DNA of 13,253 bases from NCBI GenBank assembly GCA_013138675.1, contig WTCH01000220.1, forward strand, positions 1 through 13,253, written 5' to 3'. This document shows positions 6,095 to 13,253 of this stretch, piece by piece. The DNA comes from Woeseiaceae bacterium. GTDB lineage: Bacteria; Pseudomonadota; Gammaproteobacteria; Steroidobacterales; Woeseiaceae. A model generated the notes under the pieces. That model did not search any database. It was not told the DNA's origin and saw only the letters and a list, made by a program, of their open reading frames with translations. Made by a program: the position numbers and the translations under genes. Position 1 is the first letter of the stretch. Each line of letters begins with the position of its first letter.

Positions 6095-6879
6095 GACAGC
6101 TCTGTTCGACATTGCTGTTGGCAGGTATTACGGCGACGGCTTTACCCTCGCTGGCGCACGATGCCGATGACTGCCTTCCGATGGACGCCGCCGAATTGCT
6201 CGTTTGCAGGCACTACTTCGAGGGCACGAGCATAGATCTGCCCGTCAGGGCCGTGCTCGACCGTTTCGGTACGGCATGCGAAAACTTGGTCGTCAACGTG
6301 CTTCAAAGCCAGGGACTGATGCTTGTCGAGCTAGGGGAGCCGCAGGAGTTTGATGCAGAGCAATGCTCGGTGATGACCAGCATTGCGCTGGATCTTCCGG
6401 ACATCAGATCCGAAGTGGACATCCTCGTGCAGTTTTCTGCGCCGGAGTCGAAGCAGGCTCCCGAGGTCATCGCCGTGCGCGTATACCCGGACACGCTGCT
6501 TGACCCCCTGTCGGATTTCGCAACGCAAAACTCCCTTGTCGTACTTGATGAAGAGGGCGTGCTGACGGGGTTTCTGGATCGCAACGAGATCGACTACGCA
6601 CATGCCTTCGACACGCTGTCTGGTGTTGCAGTGGCGTTGCTCGTGCAACCCGCTGAACACGAGCGGTTGCTCGAGGACCGCGACTTCGACGCTGTCATCA
6701 TTTTTCTGGAAAAAGTCGTCGACTTGCCGCAGATACGCGCCGTGTCAGCAAACGGCCAGACGCGGGTCTATGTCGAAATGCCTTTGCTGCACGACCTTTA
6801 CAACAGTCCACTGGCGCAGAAAGCCTTGCTGGACATTATTCGTCTTGCGACGAACCCGTCTTCCACGGATCGAGGTTGA
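6091..6879 (+). CDS. Secreted periplasmic protein with four cysteines, unknown function
   Basis: This is a 262-residue protein from a GTG that overlaps the preceding stop (GTGA), with a good ribosome binding site (GGAGG, 6079-6083). A Sec signal peptide is clear: MRQLCSTLLLAGITATALPS followed by LA, with cleavage predicted after residue 22. The mature protein has cysteines at 28, 39, 63 and 92, enough for two disulfides in the periplasm, and alternates predicted strands and helices. I recognise no domain. Segments such as VDILVQF (109-115), VIAVRVYPDT (126-135) and FDAVIIFLEKVV (199-210) look like beta strands of a compact fold. Its place between the anti-sigma factor and the CsgG-like gene suggests it acts in the same envelope process, as a ligand, partner or chaperone. 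That is context only. Confidence 0.8.
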   Translation: MRQLCSTLLLAGITATALPSLAHDADDCLPMDAAELLVCRHYFEGTSIDLPVRAVLDRFGTACENLVVNVLQSQGLMLVELGEPQEFDAEQCSVMTSIALDLPDIRSEVDILVQFSAPESKQAPEVIAVRVYPDTLLDPLSDFATQNSLVVLDEEGVLTGFLDRNEIDYAHAFDTLSGVAVALLVQPAEHERLLEDRDFDAVIIFLEKVVDLPQIRAVSANGQTRVYVEMPLLHDLYNSPLAQKALLDIIRLATNPSSTDRG

Positions 6880-6880
6880 A

Positions 6881-7825
6881 ATGAATACTCTGAGACACAT
6901 CGCACTAAGTTTTTTCATTGCCGCTTGCATTGTTGCGCCGCTGCCGCAAGCCGCGGCACAGGACGCCTACACCGTGGCCATCTTGCCGTTCGATACGAAC
7001 TCCAAGCTGGACATGGATGACCTGGGCCAGGAATTCCCGCTCTTGCTAAACGCCTACATGTCGCAGTCGGACAAGCTGGCGTTTGTCGAACGTGGCCAGA
7101 TTGACAATGCACTCGATGAAATGGCGATCGGAATTTCCGGAACCGTCGATCCCGCGACCGCGGCACAGATCGGATACCTGACTGGCGCACAGGTGCTGGT
7201 GACGGGCCGAATTTTTCCGGTGCAAAAAGACCTGTTTATCGTCGCCAAGATCATCGGTGTCGAAACCGGCCGGGTATACGGCGAGACGGCCAAGATTCCC
7301 TTGCGCGGCGACATGGATCAGGCTGCGCAGGACCTTGCGGCGAAGGTCGCAGAAAGCATCGAGACCAAAGGTGACACGCTGGTCGCGAAGGTACAGGCTA
7401 AAGAAGACGTCGTGGCGTCGCTGCAATCGATGCTGAAAGGCAAAAAGCTGCCGACCGTCTCGGTTGCGATTGAAGAGGAAAGCCTGGGGCGCGCGCTGGT
7501 CGATCCCGCGGCGCAGACGGAACTCCTGTACATCCTGCACCAGCTCGGGTTCACCATCATTGACCCAGCCGAAAGCAACGTCCGTGCAGATATCGAGATC
7601 TCGGGTGAGGCATTCAGCGAGTTTGGCATGCGTAATGGCAGCCTGGTCTCCAGCAAAGGGCGCGTCGAGGTCAAAGCGGTGAATGTCAGCACCGGTGAAG
7701 TCGTTAGCGTCGGACGTCACGTTGCGGTCGCGGTTGACCTGTCACGCGAGATCGCCGGCAAAGCCGCGATATCGAAAGCGACCACCAAGATCGCCAGCGC
7801 GCTGATTACGGATATCGTTTCGTAG
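6881..7825 (+). CDS. CsgG/FlgO-like exported protein
   Basis: This is a 314-residue protein. I use the ATG at 6881, one base after the previous stop; the frame is open upstream to 6602, but that part overlaps the previous gene and is an out-of-frame shadow. The signal peptide is ambiguous: IAAC (13-16) could be a lipobox and AAA-QDA (24-29) a signal peptidase I site. The first domain (about 30-160), with YTVAILPFD (30-38), LLLNAYMS, FVERGQIDNALDE and TGAQVLVTGRIF, resembles CsgG, the curli secretion-channel lipoprotein family, and its FlgO-like relatives. The second part (about 190-314) has a further strand-rich domain ending in a helix. CsgG itself forms an outer-membrane pore. Here no curli subunit gene or CsgE/CsgF gene is visible, and membrane-spanning hairpins are not obvious, so a periplasmic or lipoprotein scaffold role is as likely. 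The following gene is 11 bases away. Confidence 0.85.
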   Translation: MNTLRHIALSFFIAACIVAPLPQAAAQDAYTVAILPFDTNSKLDMDDLGQEFPLLLNAYMSQSDKLAFVERGQIDNALDEMAIGISGTVDPATAAQIGYLTGAQVLVTGRIFPVQKDLFIVAKIIGVETGRVYGETAKIPLRGDMDQAAQDLAAKVAESIETKGDTLVAKVQAKEDVVASLQSMLKGKKLPTVSVAIEEESLGRALVDPAAQTELLYILHQLGFTIIDPAESNVRADIEISGEAFSEFGMRNGSLVSSKGRVEVKAVNVSTGEVVSVGRHVAVAVDLSREIAGKAAISKATTKIASALITDIVS

Positions 7826-7836
7826 CGGGCCTGCGC

Positions 7837-10581
7837 ATGTCGCGATTCACGCAACTCATCTGTGCTCTGCTGCTCGCTGTCGGCGTGGCCGCGCCCGTAC
7901 GCGCGCAGGACACCGCAGTGAGCGTTTTCGATTTCTATAATGTATCGCAAGACAAGCAATGGGAGTGGTTGAGCCGCGGCATGGCCGACATGCTGATCAC
8001 GGACCTGTCCTCGGCCGAGCGCTTGCAGGTCGTTGATCGCGAGGGTCTGCAACAATACCTGGACGAATTCGAGTTGCAGGGCGGCGGGGTGCTTAACGAT
8101 CAGACCCTGATCGACATCGGCAAGCTTGCTGGTGTTGATAAAGTCATTTTCGGTACCTTCCAGGTCGATAGCACGGACAACATTGTTATTCAGGCGACCT
8201 TGGTCGACATTTCCAGCCGGAAGGCTGAAACGGTAGTGAAGGTCTCCGGTGCCGTCGAGGATGTGCTCGATCTCGAGAAGGATCTTGCCCGACGATTGAT
8301 CCGCGATTTCGGTGTGCCGCTGTCCGACCGGGAAAAGCGGAACCTGGCGTTCGCCTGGACTGAATCACTTGACGCAACCGCGCACTTTTATACGGCCCTC
8401 GGGCATTACGACCAGGGTGAACTACCGCTGGCTCTGGCTGAGTCAAGGGTGGCGGAAAGGATCGACCCGGATTATCTGCCGGCCCGCTTCTGGAACGGCC
8501 GACTGTACCTGGAGCTTGCCGAGTATGAGCACGCCGAACTCTACCTCACAAGACTGTTGCGAGAAGCCGGCGAACGACCGTACGAGCGCGCCTACGTTGT
8601 GCACTCGTCGCTGCTCCTCGCTCAGCTGTACGAGAAGTTCCTCGAAACACCCAACAAAGCGATTCCTGTGCTCGAGGCGCTAAGGAGAGACAAGCTCGAC
8701 TCACTCGAGCGCGCGAACATTCATTTTCAACTTGCACGCCTGTATCGACAGGCAGGCCGATACACGGATGCCTACCACCTGTTCGTGTCACTGTACAAAA
8801 TGACCGATGAGGTGAGCCTCACGCGGAAGTTTCGGATCCCGTATCGCAGCGTTGCTTTGTTCCCGACACTCCATAAGCTGCGGAAAATGGCGATCGAAAA
8901 TTACCAGTCGTCTTACCTGCTGGCCTACTACAATTTTGAGACGCCCCCGGAACCACAGCCCGAAATGGTGTTCCTGACACCGGAACAGCCGGAGTACTCA
9001 AGGACAGAAACCTTCCAGGGCTACTTCTCGTATGCTGCGGATATGCCGCGACCGATGTTCATCGCGCCGAAGGGGCAGCGCTTTCGTGCGTTCACTTTCG
9101 AATTTCGCGGCAAGCAAAAGGACATATCGATTTTTCCGCTGCTGCACCAGAATCTGCGTTTCGACCTGATCGGACAAAAGAGCAGCCTGCCCGATCCTGA
9201 AGGTGGCGTATCGCAGTTTCGATACGAGGCGAACCAGGAAATGGTGCAGGCATTTTTCTTCGATGCGTCTTTGAGAGATCAGCCAGAAGGAAAGTTCAGC
9301 TGGCGAGTGAAAGCCGAGTTCATGGACGCCAACGCTTTTCAACCAGGCAGTGTCGAGTACTGGCATGACCTGCTACAAGAAAACGTAGCCTATCCCCTGT
9401 TGTTCGATACGCCTGGGCACAAAGGCGAGAAGACAACGCTCGCGGAGGGATATGGCGGCCAGCTTTGGGCCGTCTACGACACGCAGGACGAAGAGGAGCA
9501 AAACGATCGTGGCAAGGATAGCGATCTGTGGCTGATTGCCTCGCCGGACAAGAAATCATGGCGAGGCCCCCAACGACTGGTCGCGGTCAATTCCGTTGCC
9601 AACGATTTCGACCCGGTCCTGATACAGGACGGGCGCAGCCGGCTGGTGTTGACCTTTGCGTCCGATCGTAGTGGCAAAAATGAGTTGTGGCTCGCGATGT
9701 CGAACGACGGCGATCGCTGGCAACGTCCGCGTCGCGTCGTTATGCAGGATGGCAACGGCAAGGAACTGCAAGACCTGATCACGCCGGTTGTCTTTCAGGA
9801 CCGCAAGGGAATCTACCGCCTCGCCGCATTTCACACCGCGACACAACGTGTCCTCATTTCGTCATCAAAGGATCTGCTGAACTGGGAGCCTGCTGCGTTT
9901 ATCGAGCTCTCCGACATGCATCCGGCCGGTGGCTGGGGCGAGAAGGTGACGCTCGACTATATTGAAGGCAATGACGGCATCTACCGAATGATCGTGAGCG
10001 GCAATTTCTTCTTCGATTCCAAGGTGTACCTGGGCACATCGAAAAACGCACGTGACTGGCAAGTCGAGACCGCCGAGTTCGATGGATACAGCCACCCATC
10101 GCTCATACAGGCGAATGACGGACGATTCATGCTGATGCTGTCCAGCGGCCCCGACCAGACGATTTCGGAATACCCGATTCACTATGCGTCGCAGCTTAGT
10201 TCCAGGAACTGGAAAACCTGGGACGCGCCCACGTCTCTCCCGAGGATCCATTACCTGGCTGACTACTACATGAAGCCGTCCACGATCTTCCAGGACCGGG
10301 AAGGGTCCTACTGGATTGCAAATCATCGGCACTGGGGCGAGCAATTCCAGTTGTACCGCCTGGGCGAGTTTCCGGCGACTACGATTCCGGAAACATTCCC
10401 GGCGAAGCCCGGCGCGCACCCATATGCCCGTGCGCAGCTGCGGCGCGAAGAGCTGGAGCTCGAGGCGCGCCTGGATGGCAACAAAGAGCTCGCATTGTGC
10501 CTGTCCAATGCCAGGCATTATCAGTCGTGCCTCGACGAGCAGTCAGTGAGCGCTGAAAAGGAATGGTGGAAATTTTGGTGA
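7837..10581 (+). CDS. Large exported protein: CsgG/FlgO-like domain, TPRs and Asp-box-like beta-propeller
   Basis: This is a 914-residue protein with a Sec signal peptide (about 1-23, cleavage after VRA). Residues about 26-160 form a CsgG/FlgO-like domain (AVSVFDFYNV, ADMLITDLS, LQVVDREGLQQYLDEFEL, KLAGVDKVIFGTF). Residues about 178-335 hold helical TPR-like repeats, such as HYDQGELPLALAES and LARLYRQAGRYTDAYHLF. A middle strand-rich domain (about 375-500) is followed by a repeat region (about 540-855). There at least four segments carry S-x-D/N-x-x-x-W after a strand: SPDKKSW, SNDGDRW, SKDLLNW and SKNARDW, with a fifth weaker one at SQLSSRNW. This resembles the Asp boxes of sialidase-type or glycosidase-type beta-propellers. 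No catalytic set is evident, so I infer binding rather than hydrolysis. The end, KEWWKFW, is unusually aromatic. The next gene starts inside its last codons. Confidence 0.85.
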   Translation: MSRFTQLICALLLAVGVAAPVRAQDTAVSVFDFYNVSQDKQWEWLSRGMADMLITDLSSAERLQVVDREGLQQYLDEFELQGGGVLNDQTLIDIGKLAGVDKVIFGTFQVDSTDNIVIQATLVDISSRKAETVVKVSGAVEDVLDLEKDLARRLIRDFGVPLSDREKRNLAFAWTESLDATAHFYTALGHYDQGELPLALAESRVAERIDPDYLPARFWNGRLYLELAEYEHAELYLTRLLREAGERPYERAYVVHSSLLLAQLYEKFLETPNKAIPVLEALRRDKLDSLERANIHFQLARLYRQAGRYTDAYHLFVSLYKMTDEVSLTRKFRIPYRSVALFPTLHKLRKMAIENYQSSYLLAYYNFETPPEPQPEMVFLTPEQPEYSRTETFQGYFSYAADMPRPMFIAPKGQRFRAFTFEFRGKQKDISIFPLLHQNLRFDLIGQKSSLPDPEGGVSQFRYEANQEMVQAFFFDASLRDQPEGKFSWRVKAEFMDANAFQPGSVEYWHDLLQENVAYPLLFDTPGHKGEKTTLAEGYGGQLWAVYDTQDEEEQNDRGKDSDLWLIASPDKKSWRGPQRLVAVNSVANDFDPVLIQDGRSRLVLTFASDRSGKNELWLAMSNDGDRWQRPRRVVMQDGNGKELQDLITPVVFQDRKGIYRLAAFHTATQRVLISSSKDLLNWEPAAFIELSDMHPAGGWGEKVTLDYIEGNDGIYRMIVSGNFFFDSKVYLGTSKNARDWQVETAEFDGYSHPSLIQANDGRFMLMLSSGPDQTISEYPIHYASQLSSRNWKTWDAPTSLPRIHYLADYYMKPSTIFQDREGSYWIANHRHWGEQFQLYRLGEFPATTIPETFPAKPGAHPYARAQLRREELELEARLDGNKELALCLSNARHYQSCLDEQSVSAEKEWWKFW

Positions 10582-11339
10582 GGGCAATCGGCATCGCGCT
10601 AATTCTTGTGTCGCTCATGACGCAAACGGTTTCTGCCGCGGATAACAGGATCATCGTCCAATCCATCGGCAACTCGAGCGGCGATCAACGTCTCGATCCG
10701 CTGAGCGACGGGTTCTCGGATCTGCTCGTCGCCTATTTATCGGCGTACGATGAATTGGAAATTCTGTACCGGGGGGACCTGCATCGGCTCTGGCAGGAGC
10801 TGGCGCAAAGTCGGTCGGGCCTGGCGAGTACGGATGCGATGCAAATCGGCAAGCTCGTCCAGGCAAATACACTCATCAAAGGCGGTTTCGTCAAAATCAA
10901 CGGCTCGTTTCGGGCTACTGTGCATATCTACGATATCGCAACGGCGCAACTGCAATATTCGTTCGAAGAAAGCAGCAAAATCGAGGACGTCGAAGAACTT
11001 GCATCGTCAATGGCGCAGCACATCGCCGACAGGCTCATGATCCATGGCAACATGACAACGTCCGCATGGGTCGATTCATCGCCACTGATCAACACACATT
11101 TCATGAAGGGACTCGGCTATTACTACAACGGACTTTTTGATCACGCGGTGGCCGAATTCATGCAGGTAATCGATCTGGACCCCGCTCGCGCAGACGCACG
11201 CATGTGGCTTGGCAAGTGTTACGTCGCCGGCGGCGAGCATGATCATGCGCGCATCGAATTCGAGCGATTCCTGCAGGAATTCCCGAACCACGAAGACGGC
11301 GATACGGTAAGTGAGGCACTCAGCTTATTGGGCACATGA
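10563..11339 (+). CDS. CsgG/FlgO-like exported protein with C-terminal TPRs
   Basis: This is a 258-residue protein. The ATG at 10563 overlaps the previous gene by 19 bases. A GTG at 10578 (GTGA overlap, GGA seven bases upstream) would give a cleaner 20-residue signal peptide and is an equally good start. Cleavage is predicted after VSA (residue 25). Residues about 28-165 resemble the CsgG/FlgO-like fold seen in the two preceding genes: IIVQSIGN, FSDLLVAYLSAYDELEILYRG, GKLVQANTLIKGGFVKI and a strand-helix ending. Residues about 176-250 hold at least two TPRs (YYYNGLFDHAVAEFMQVIDL and MWLGKCYVAGGEHDHARIEF). It looks like a shortened paralogue of the 914-residue protein without the propeller. 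As the last gene of the sigma-factor operon it probably acts in the periplasm with the other two CsgG/FlgO-like proteins. Confidence 0.82.
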   Translation: MVEILVRAIGIALILVSLMTQTVSAADNRIIVQSIGNSSGDQRLDPLSDGFSDLLVAYLSAYDELEILYRGDLHRLWQELAQSRSGLASTDAMQIGKLVQANTLIKGGFVKINGSFRATVHIYDIATAQLQYSFEESSKIEDVEELASSMAQHIADRLMIHGNMTTSAWVDSSPLINTHFMKGLGYYYNGLFDHAVAEFMQVIDLDPARADARMWLGKCYVAGGEHDHARIEFERFLQEFPNHEDGDTVSEALSLLGT

Positions 11340-11573
11340 TCTGGAGCGCTGGAACAGCCCCTAACGCCTGCAGGCGAAGGCAACGGACTTACTCGATCCG
11401 AATTCCGCCCGGCCTGTTTTCTGAAGACGCGTTACCGTTATCATCCAGAACTAATTCTGCCCGATAGGCGCTGACGCCAGATGGTCCAAATTGGAGCCTA
11501 ATTGTAGTAGAAATGACCGGATAGAAAGAAAGATGTCAATTGGTGGGAACACGAATTTTAAGGATAGGCCGGT
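11340..11573. other. Intergenic region before the FAD enzyme gene
   Basis: This is a 234-base gap with no supported ORF. It holds a perfect 12-base palindrome CGCCTGCAGGCG (11365-11376), an inverted repeat CAGAA-CTAA-TTCTG (11446-11459) and a small hairpin GGCG-CTGA-CGCC (11467-11478). None is followed by a T-run, so no intrinsic terminator can be called for the upstream operon. I see no well-spaced -35/-10 pair. AAGGA (11560-11564) is the ribosome binding site of the next gene. The CAGAA inverted repeat could be an operator, but this is speculative. Confidence 0.35.
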
Positions 11574-13253
11574 ATGACAAACAAGAAAGAACTCCCATCC
11601 AGCGCGCAGGTCGTTGTTATTGGTGGCGGCATCATCGGCTGTTCCATCGCCTATCATCTGGCAAAACGCGGCATCGGCGATGTGCTGCTGCTGGAACGTA
11701 AACAGCTTACCTGCGGCACCACCTGGCATGCACCTGGTCTTGTCAGCATGCTCTGGCCCACGCCTTATCTGACCAGTCTGGCCAAGTATAGCCATGAACT
11801 CTACGCCTCCCTGGAAGAGGAGACCGGGCAGGCCACGGGTTACCGGCGCATTGGCAGTCTCTCTTTGGCGCGAACGCCCGCACGCCTGGAAGAGTTGCGC
11901 CGGACGTCCTCCATGGCCAGTGTTTTTGGGGTTGAGTCCGAGATGATCGACAACAAACGTTTAGCCGAGCTTTATCCGGAGGTCAACGTTGATGGCATTT
12001 TGGGAACTCTCTATATCGAGAACGATGGCCAAACGAACCCCGTCGATACTACGATGGCCATGGCTAAGGGTGCTCGCATGCACGGGGCCCGGGTGATGCA
12101 AGATGTAAAGGTCGAAGATATTCTGGTTGAGGACGGCCGGGCGGTAGGAGTCAAGACCGAGCAGGGCTCGATAGCGGCCGATAAGGTCGTTCTGGCAGGG
12201 GGTCTCTGGTCACGGGATATCGCCGCAAAAATTGGCGTCGATCTGCCACTCTATGCGTGTGAACACTTCTACGTGGTTACGGACGACATAGAAGGACTGG
12301 GCCGGCGTCCAGTGCTGCGAGATTTCGATCAGGGCGTCTACTTCAAGGAAGACACCGGCAAGATGATCGTGGGCTGGTTCGAGCACAACGCCCGCGGTTG
12401 CCCCATGGATCGCATCGCCGAGGATTTCGGTTTCGACGAATTCCCCTGCGGTATTGATGATGTCGAAGAGTACCTGATGCGGGGCGTTGCAACCCAGCCC
12501 TCTCTTGAGCAGGCGGGTATACGCACCTTCTTTAATGGCCCTGAGAGCTTCACTCCCGACAATCTGCATCTGCTGGGACCGACGCCCGAGGTGGATAATT
12601 TCTTTGTTGCCTGTGGCCTTAATTCCAAGGGCATTGGTGCCGGAGGCGGTGTTGGCAAAGTGATGGCGGACTGGGTCATCGACGGCCACCCATCGGGCGA
12701 CATTTGGGAGTGCGACGTGCGCCGCCATCACCGGGTGCAGCGCGAGCAAGCCTATATCGAGGCGCGTATTCCGGAGGCCCTGGGTCACACCTACGCGATG
12801 CACTGGCCCTTCTATCAGTACAAGACCGCCCGCGACCGTATTCAATCTCCACTGCACCAGGTGCTCAAAGAGCAGGGCGCCTGTTTTGGTGAAGTGGCTG
12901 GTTACGAGCGCCCTAACTGGTTTGCACAGGGCGGTGCCAAAGCCGAATACAACTACAGCTACAAGCGCCAGAACTGGTTTGAATTTTACGCCGGAGAACA
13001 CAGGGCGATTCGGGAGAGCGTGGGTATCTACGATATTTCCTCGTTTGGGAAATTCGAGGTTTCCGGGCCGGATGCCGGGAAGGCGCTGCAGTGGATTTGT
13101 GCCGGCGATGTGGCGGTGGAACCTGGCAATCTTGTTTATACCCAGTGGCTGAACGAACGAGGTGGAATAGAGGCAGATGTGACCGCCTCCAGAACCGACT
13201 CGAATCGCTTTATGATTACCACGGCGATTGGTTCTTTTAACAAAGACTGGTGG
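11574..13253 (+). CDS. FAD-dependent dimethylglycine/sarcosine dehydrogenase-like enzyme with GcvT domain (partial)
   Basis: The frame is open from the ATG at 11574 to the window edge, 560 codons, and the 3' end is missing. Family members are usually about 800-850 residues. The N-terminal half is a DAO-type FAD-binding domain: VVVIGGGIIG (13-22) is the dinucleotide-binding loop and Glu 41 ends the second strand. CGTTWHAPGL (47-56) contains His 52, which aligns with the His that covalently holds FAD in dimethylglycine dehydrogenase. GLNSKGIGAGGGVG (near 346-359) closes the FAD site. A linker domain (about 360-430) leads into the start of a GcvT/aminomethyltransferase domain (from about 470, VGIYDISSFGKFEVSGPDA). 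Such enzymes demethylate N-methylglycines and pass the one-carbon unit to tetrahydrofolate. The exact substrate cannot be read from this part. The gene appears unrelated to the envelope operons upstream. Confidence 0.93.
   Translation, partial: MTNKKELPSSAQVVVIGGGIIGCSIAYHLAKRGIGDVLLLERKQLTCGTTWHAPGLVSMLWPTPYLTSLAKYSHELYASLEEETGQATGYRRIGSLSLARTPARLEELRRTSSMASVFGVESEMIDNKRLAELYPEVNVDGILGTLYIENDGQTNPVDTTMAMAKGARMHGARVMQDVKVEDILVEDGRAVGVKTEQGSIAADKVVLAGGLWSRDIAAKIGVDLPLYACEHFYVVTDDIEGLGRRPVLRDFDQGVYFKEDTGKMIVGWFEHNARGCPMDRIAEDFGFDEFPCGIDDVEEYLMRGVATQPSLEQAGIRTFFNGPESFTPDNLHLLGPTPEVDNFFVACGLNSKGIGAGGGVGKVMADWVIDGHPSGDIWECDVRRHHRVQREQAYIEARIPEALGHTYAMHWPFYQYKTARDRIQSPLHQVLKEQGACFGEVAGYERPNWFAQGGAKAEYNYSYKRQNWFEFYAGEHRAIRESVGIYDISSFGKFEVSGPDAGKALQWICAGDVAVEPGNLVYTQWLNERGGIEADVTASRTDSNRFMITTAIGSFNKDWW

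Noticed and set aside
6602..6880. Upstream extension of the CsgG-like gene to 6602
   Set aside because: It overlaps the previous gene in another frame and would bury the signal peptide that begins at 6881.
7046..7720. 224-codon minus-strand ORF opposite the CsgG-like gene
   Set aside because: The plus strand carries the CsgG-like domain and signal peptide; the reverse frame is a shadow.
9865..10518. 217-codon minus-strand ORF opposite the propeller protein
   Set aside because: It lies wholly inside a convincing 914-codon gene and has no motif support.
11365..11376. CGCCTGCAGGCG palindrome as an intrinsic terminator
   Set aside because: The usable stem is only four base pairs with a four-base loop, and no T-run follows.
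12210..13001. 263-codon minus-strand ORF opposite the FAD enzyme gene
   Set aside because: The plus strand here clearly encodes conserved FAD-enzyme sequence. The reverse frame gives no recognisable protein and is a GC-driven shadow.

Overview
The window reads as chromosomal DNA from a Gram-negative bacterium, most likely an uncultured marine or sediment gammaproteobacterium. This is an inference from gene style, and no marker gene is present to settle it. It rests on moderately GC-rich coding DNA, many Sec signal peptides and periplasmic CsgG/FlgO-type domains, an ECF sigma factor, and a left-edge membrane protein of a TPR family common in such organisms. I see no RNA genes, insertion sequences, CRISPR arrays or phage genes. 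Coding density is high and the three real intergenic gaps are each under 240 bases.

Layout. (1) Positions 1-223, minus strand: the 5' end of a membrane protein with the N-terminal helix pair typical of large TPR/TolB-N-like regulators. (2) A divergent promoter region at 224-425. (3) Positions 426-4754, plus strand: a tight four-gene cassette. It encodes a four-helix membrane protein with cytoplasmic coiled coils and a DPYPGYG motif, a membrane-anchored von Willebrand A-like protein, a MotA/TolQ/ExbB/ZorA-like channel protein with a very long coiled-coil tail, and a MotB/ExbD/ZorB-like single-helix protein. That last protein has a Glu in its helix and an unrecognised C-terminal domain in place of the OmpA-type peptidoglycan-binding domain. 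I read the cassette as a candidate undescribed ion-driven envelope machine, and it is the main find. (4) A 180-base gap.

(5) Positions 4935-11339, plus strand: a second tight operon. It encodes an ECF sigma factor, a single-helix putative anti-sigma factor, a secreted four-cysteine protein of unknown function, a CsgG-like protein, and a 914-residue exported protein that joins a CsgG/FlgO-like domain, TPRs and an Asp-box-like beta-propeller region. The last gene is a third CsgG/FlgO-like protein with TPRs. Stop and start codons overlap at several junctions. (6) A 234-base gap. (7) Positions 11574-13253: the 5' two thirds of an FAD-dependent dimethylglycine/sarcosine dehydrogenase-like enzyme with a GcvT-type C-terminal half, cut by the window edge and unrelated to the envelope genes.

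How they may work together (inference). Both operons encode almost only inner-membrane or exported proteins. The second looks like an envelope-sensing regulon in which the anti-sigma factor releases the sigma factor to express three related CsgG/FlgO-type periplasmic proteins. The first looks like a motor or force-transducing complex. Nothing in the sequence links the two operons directly.
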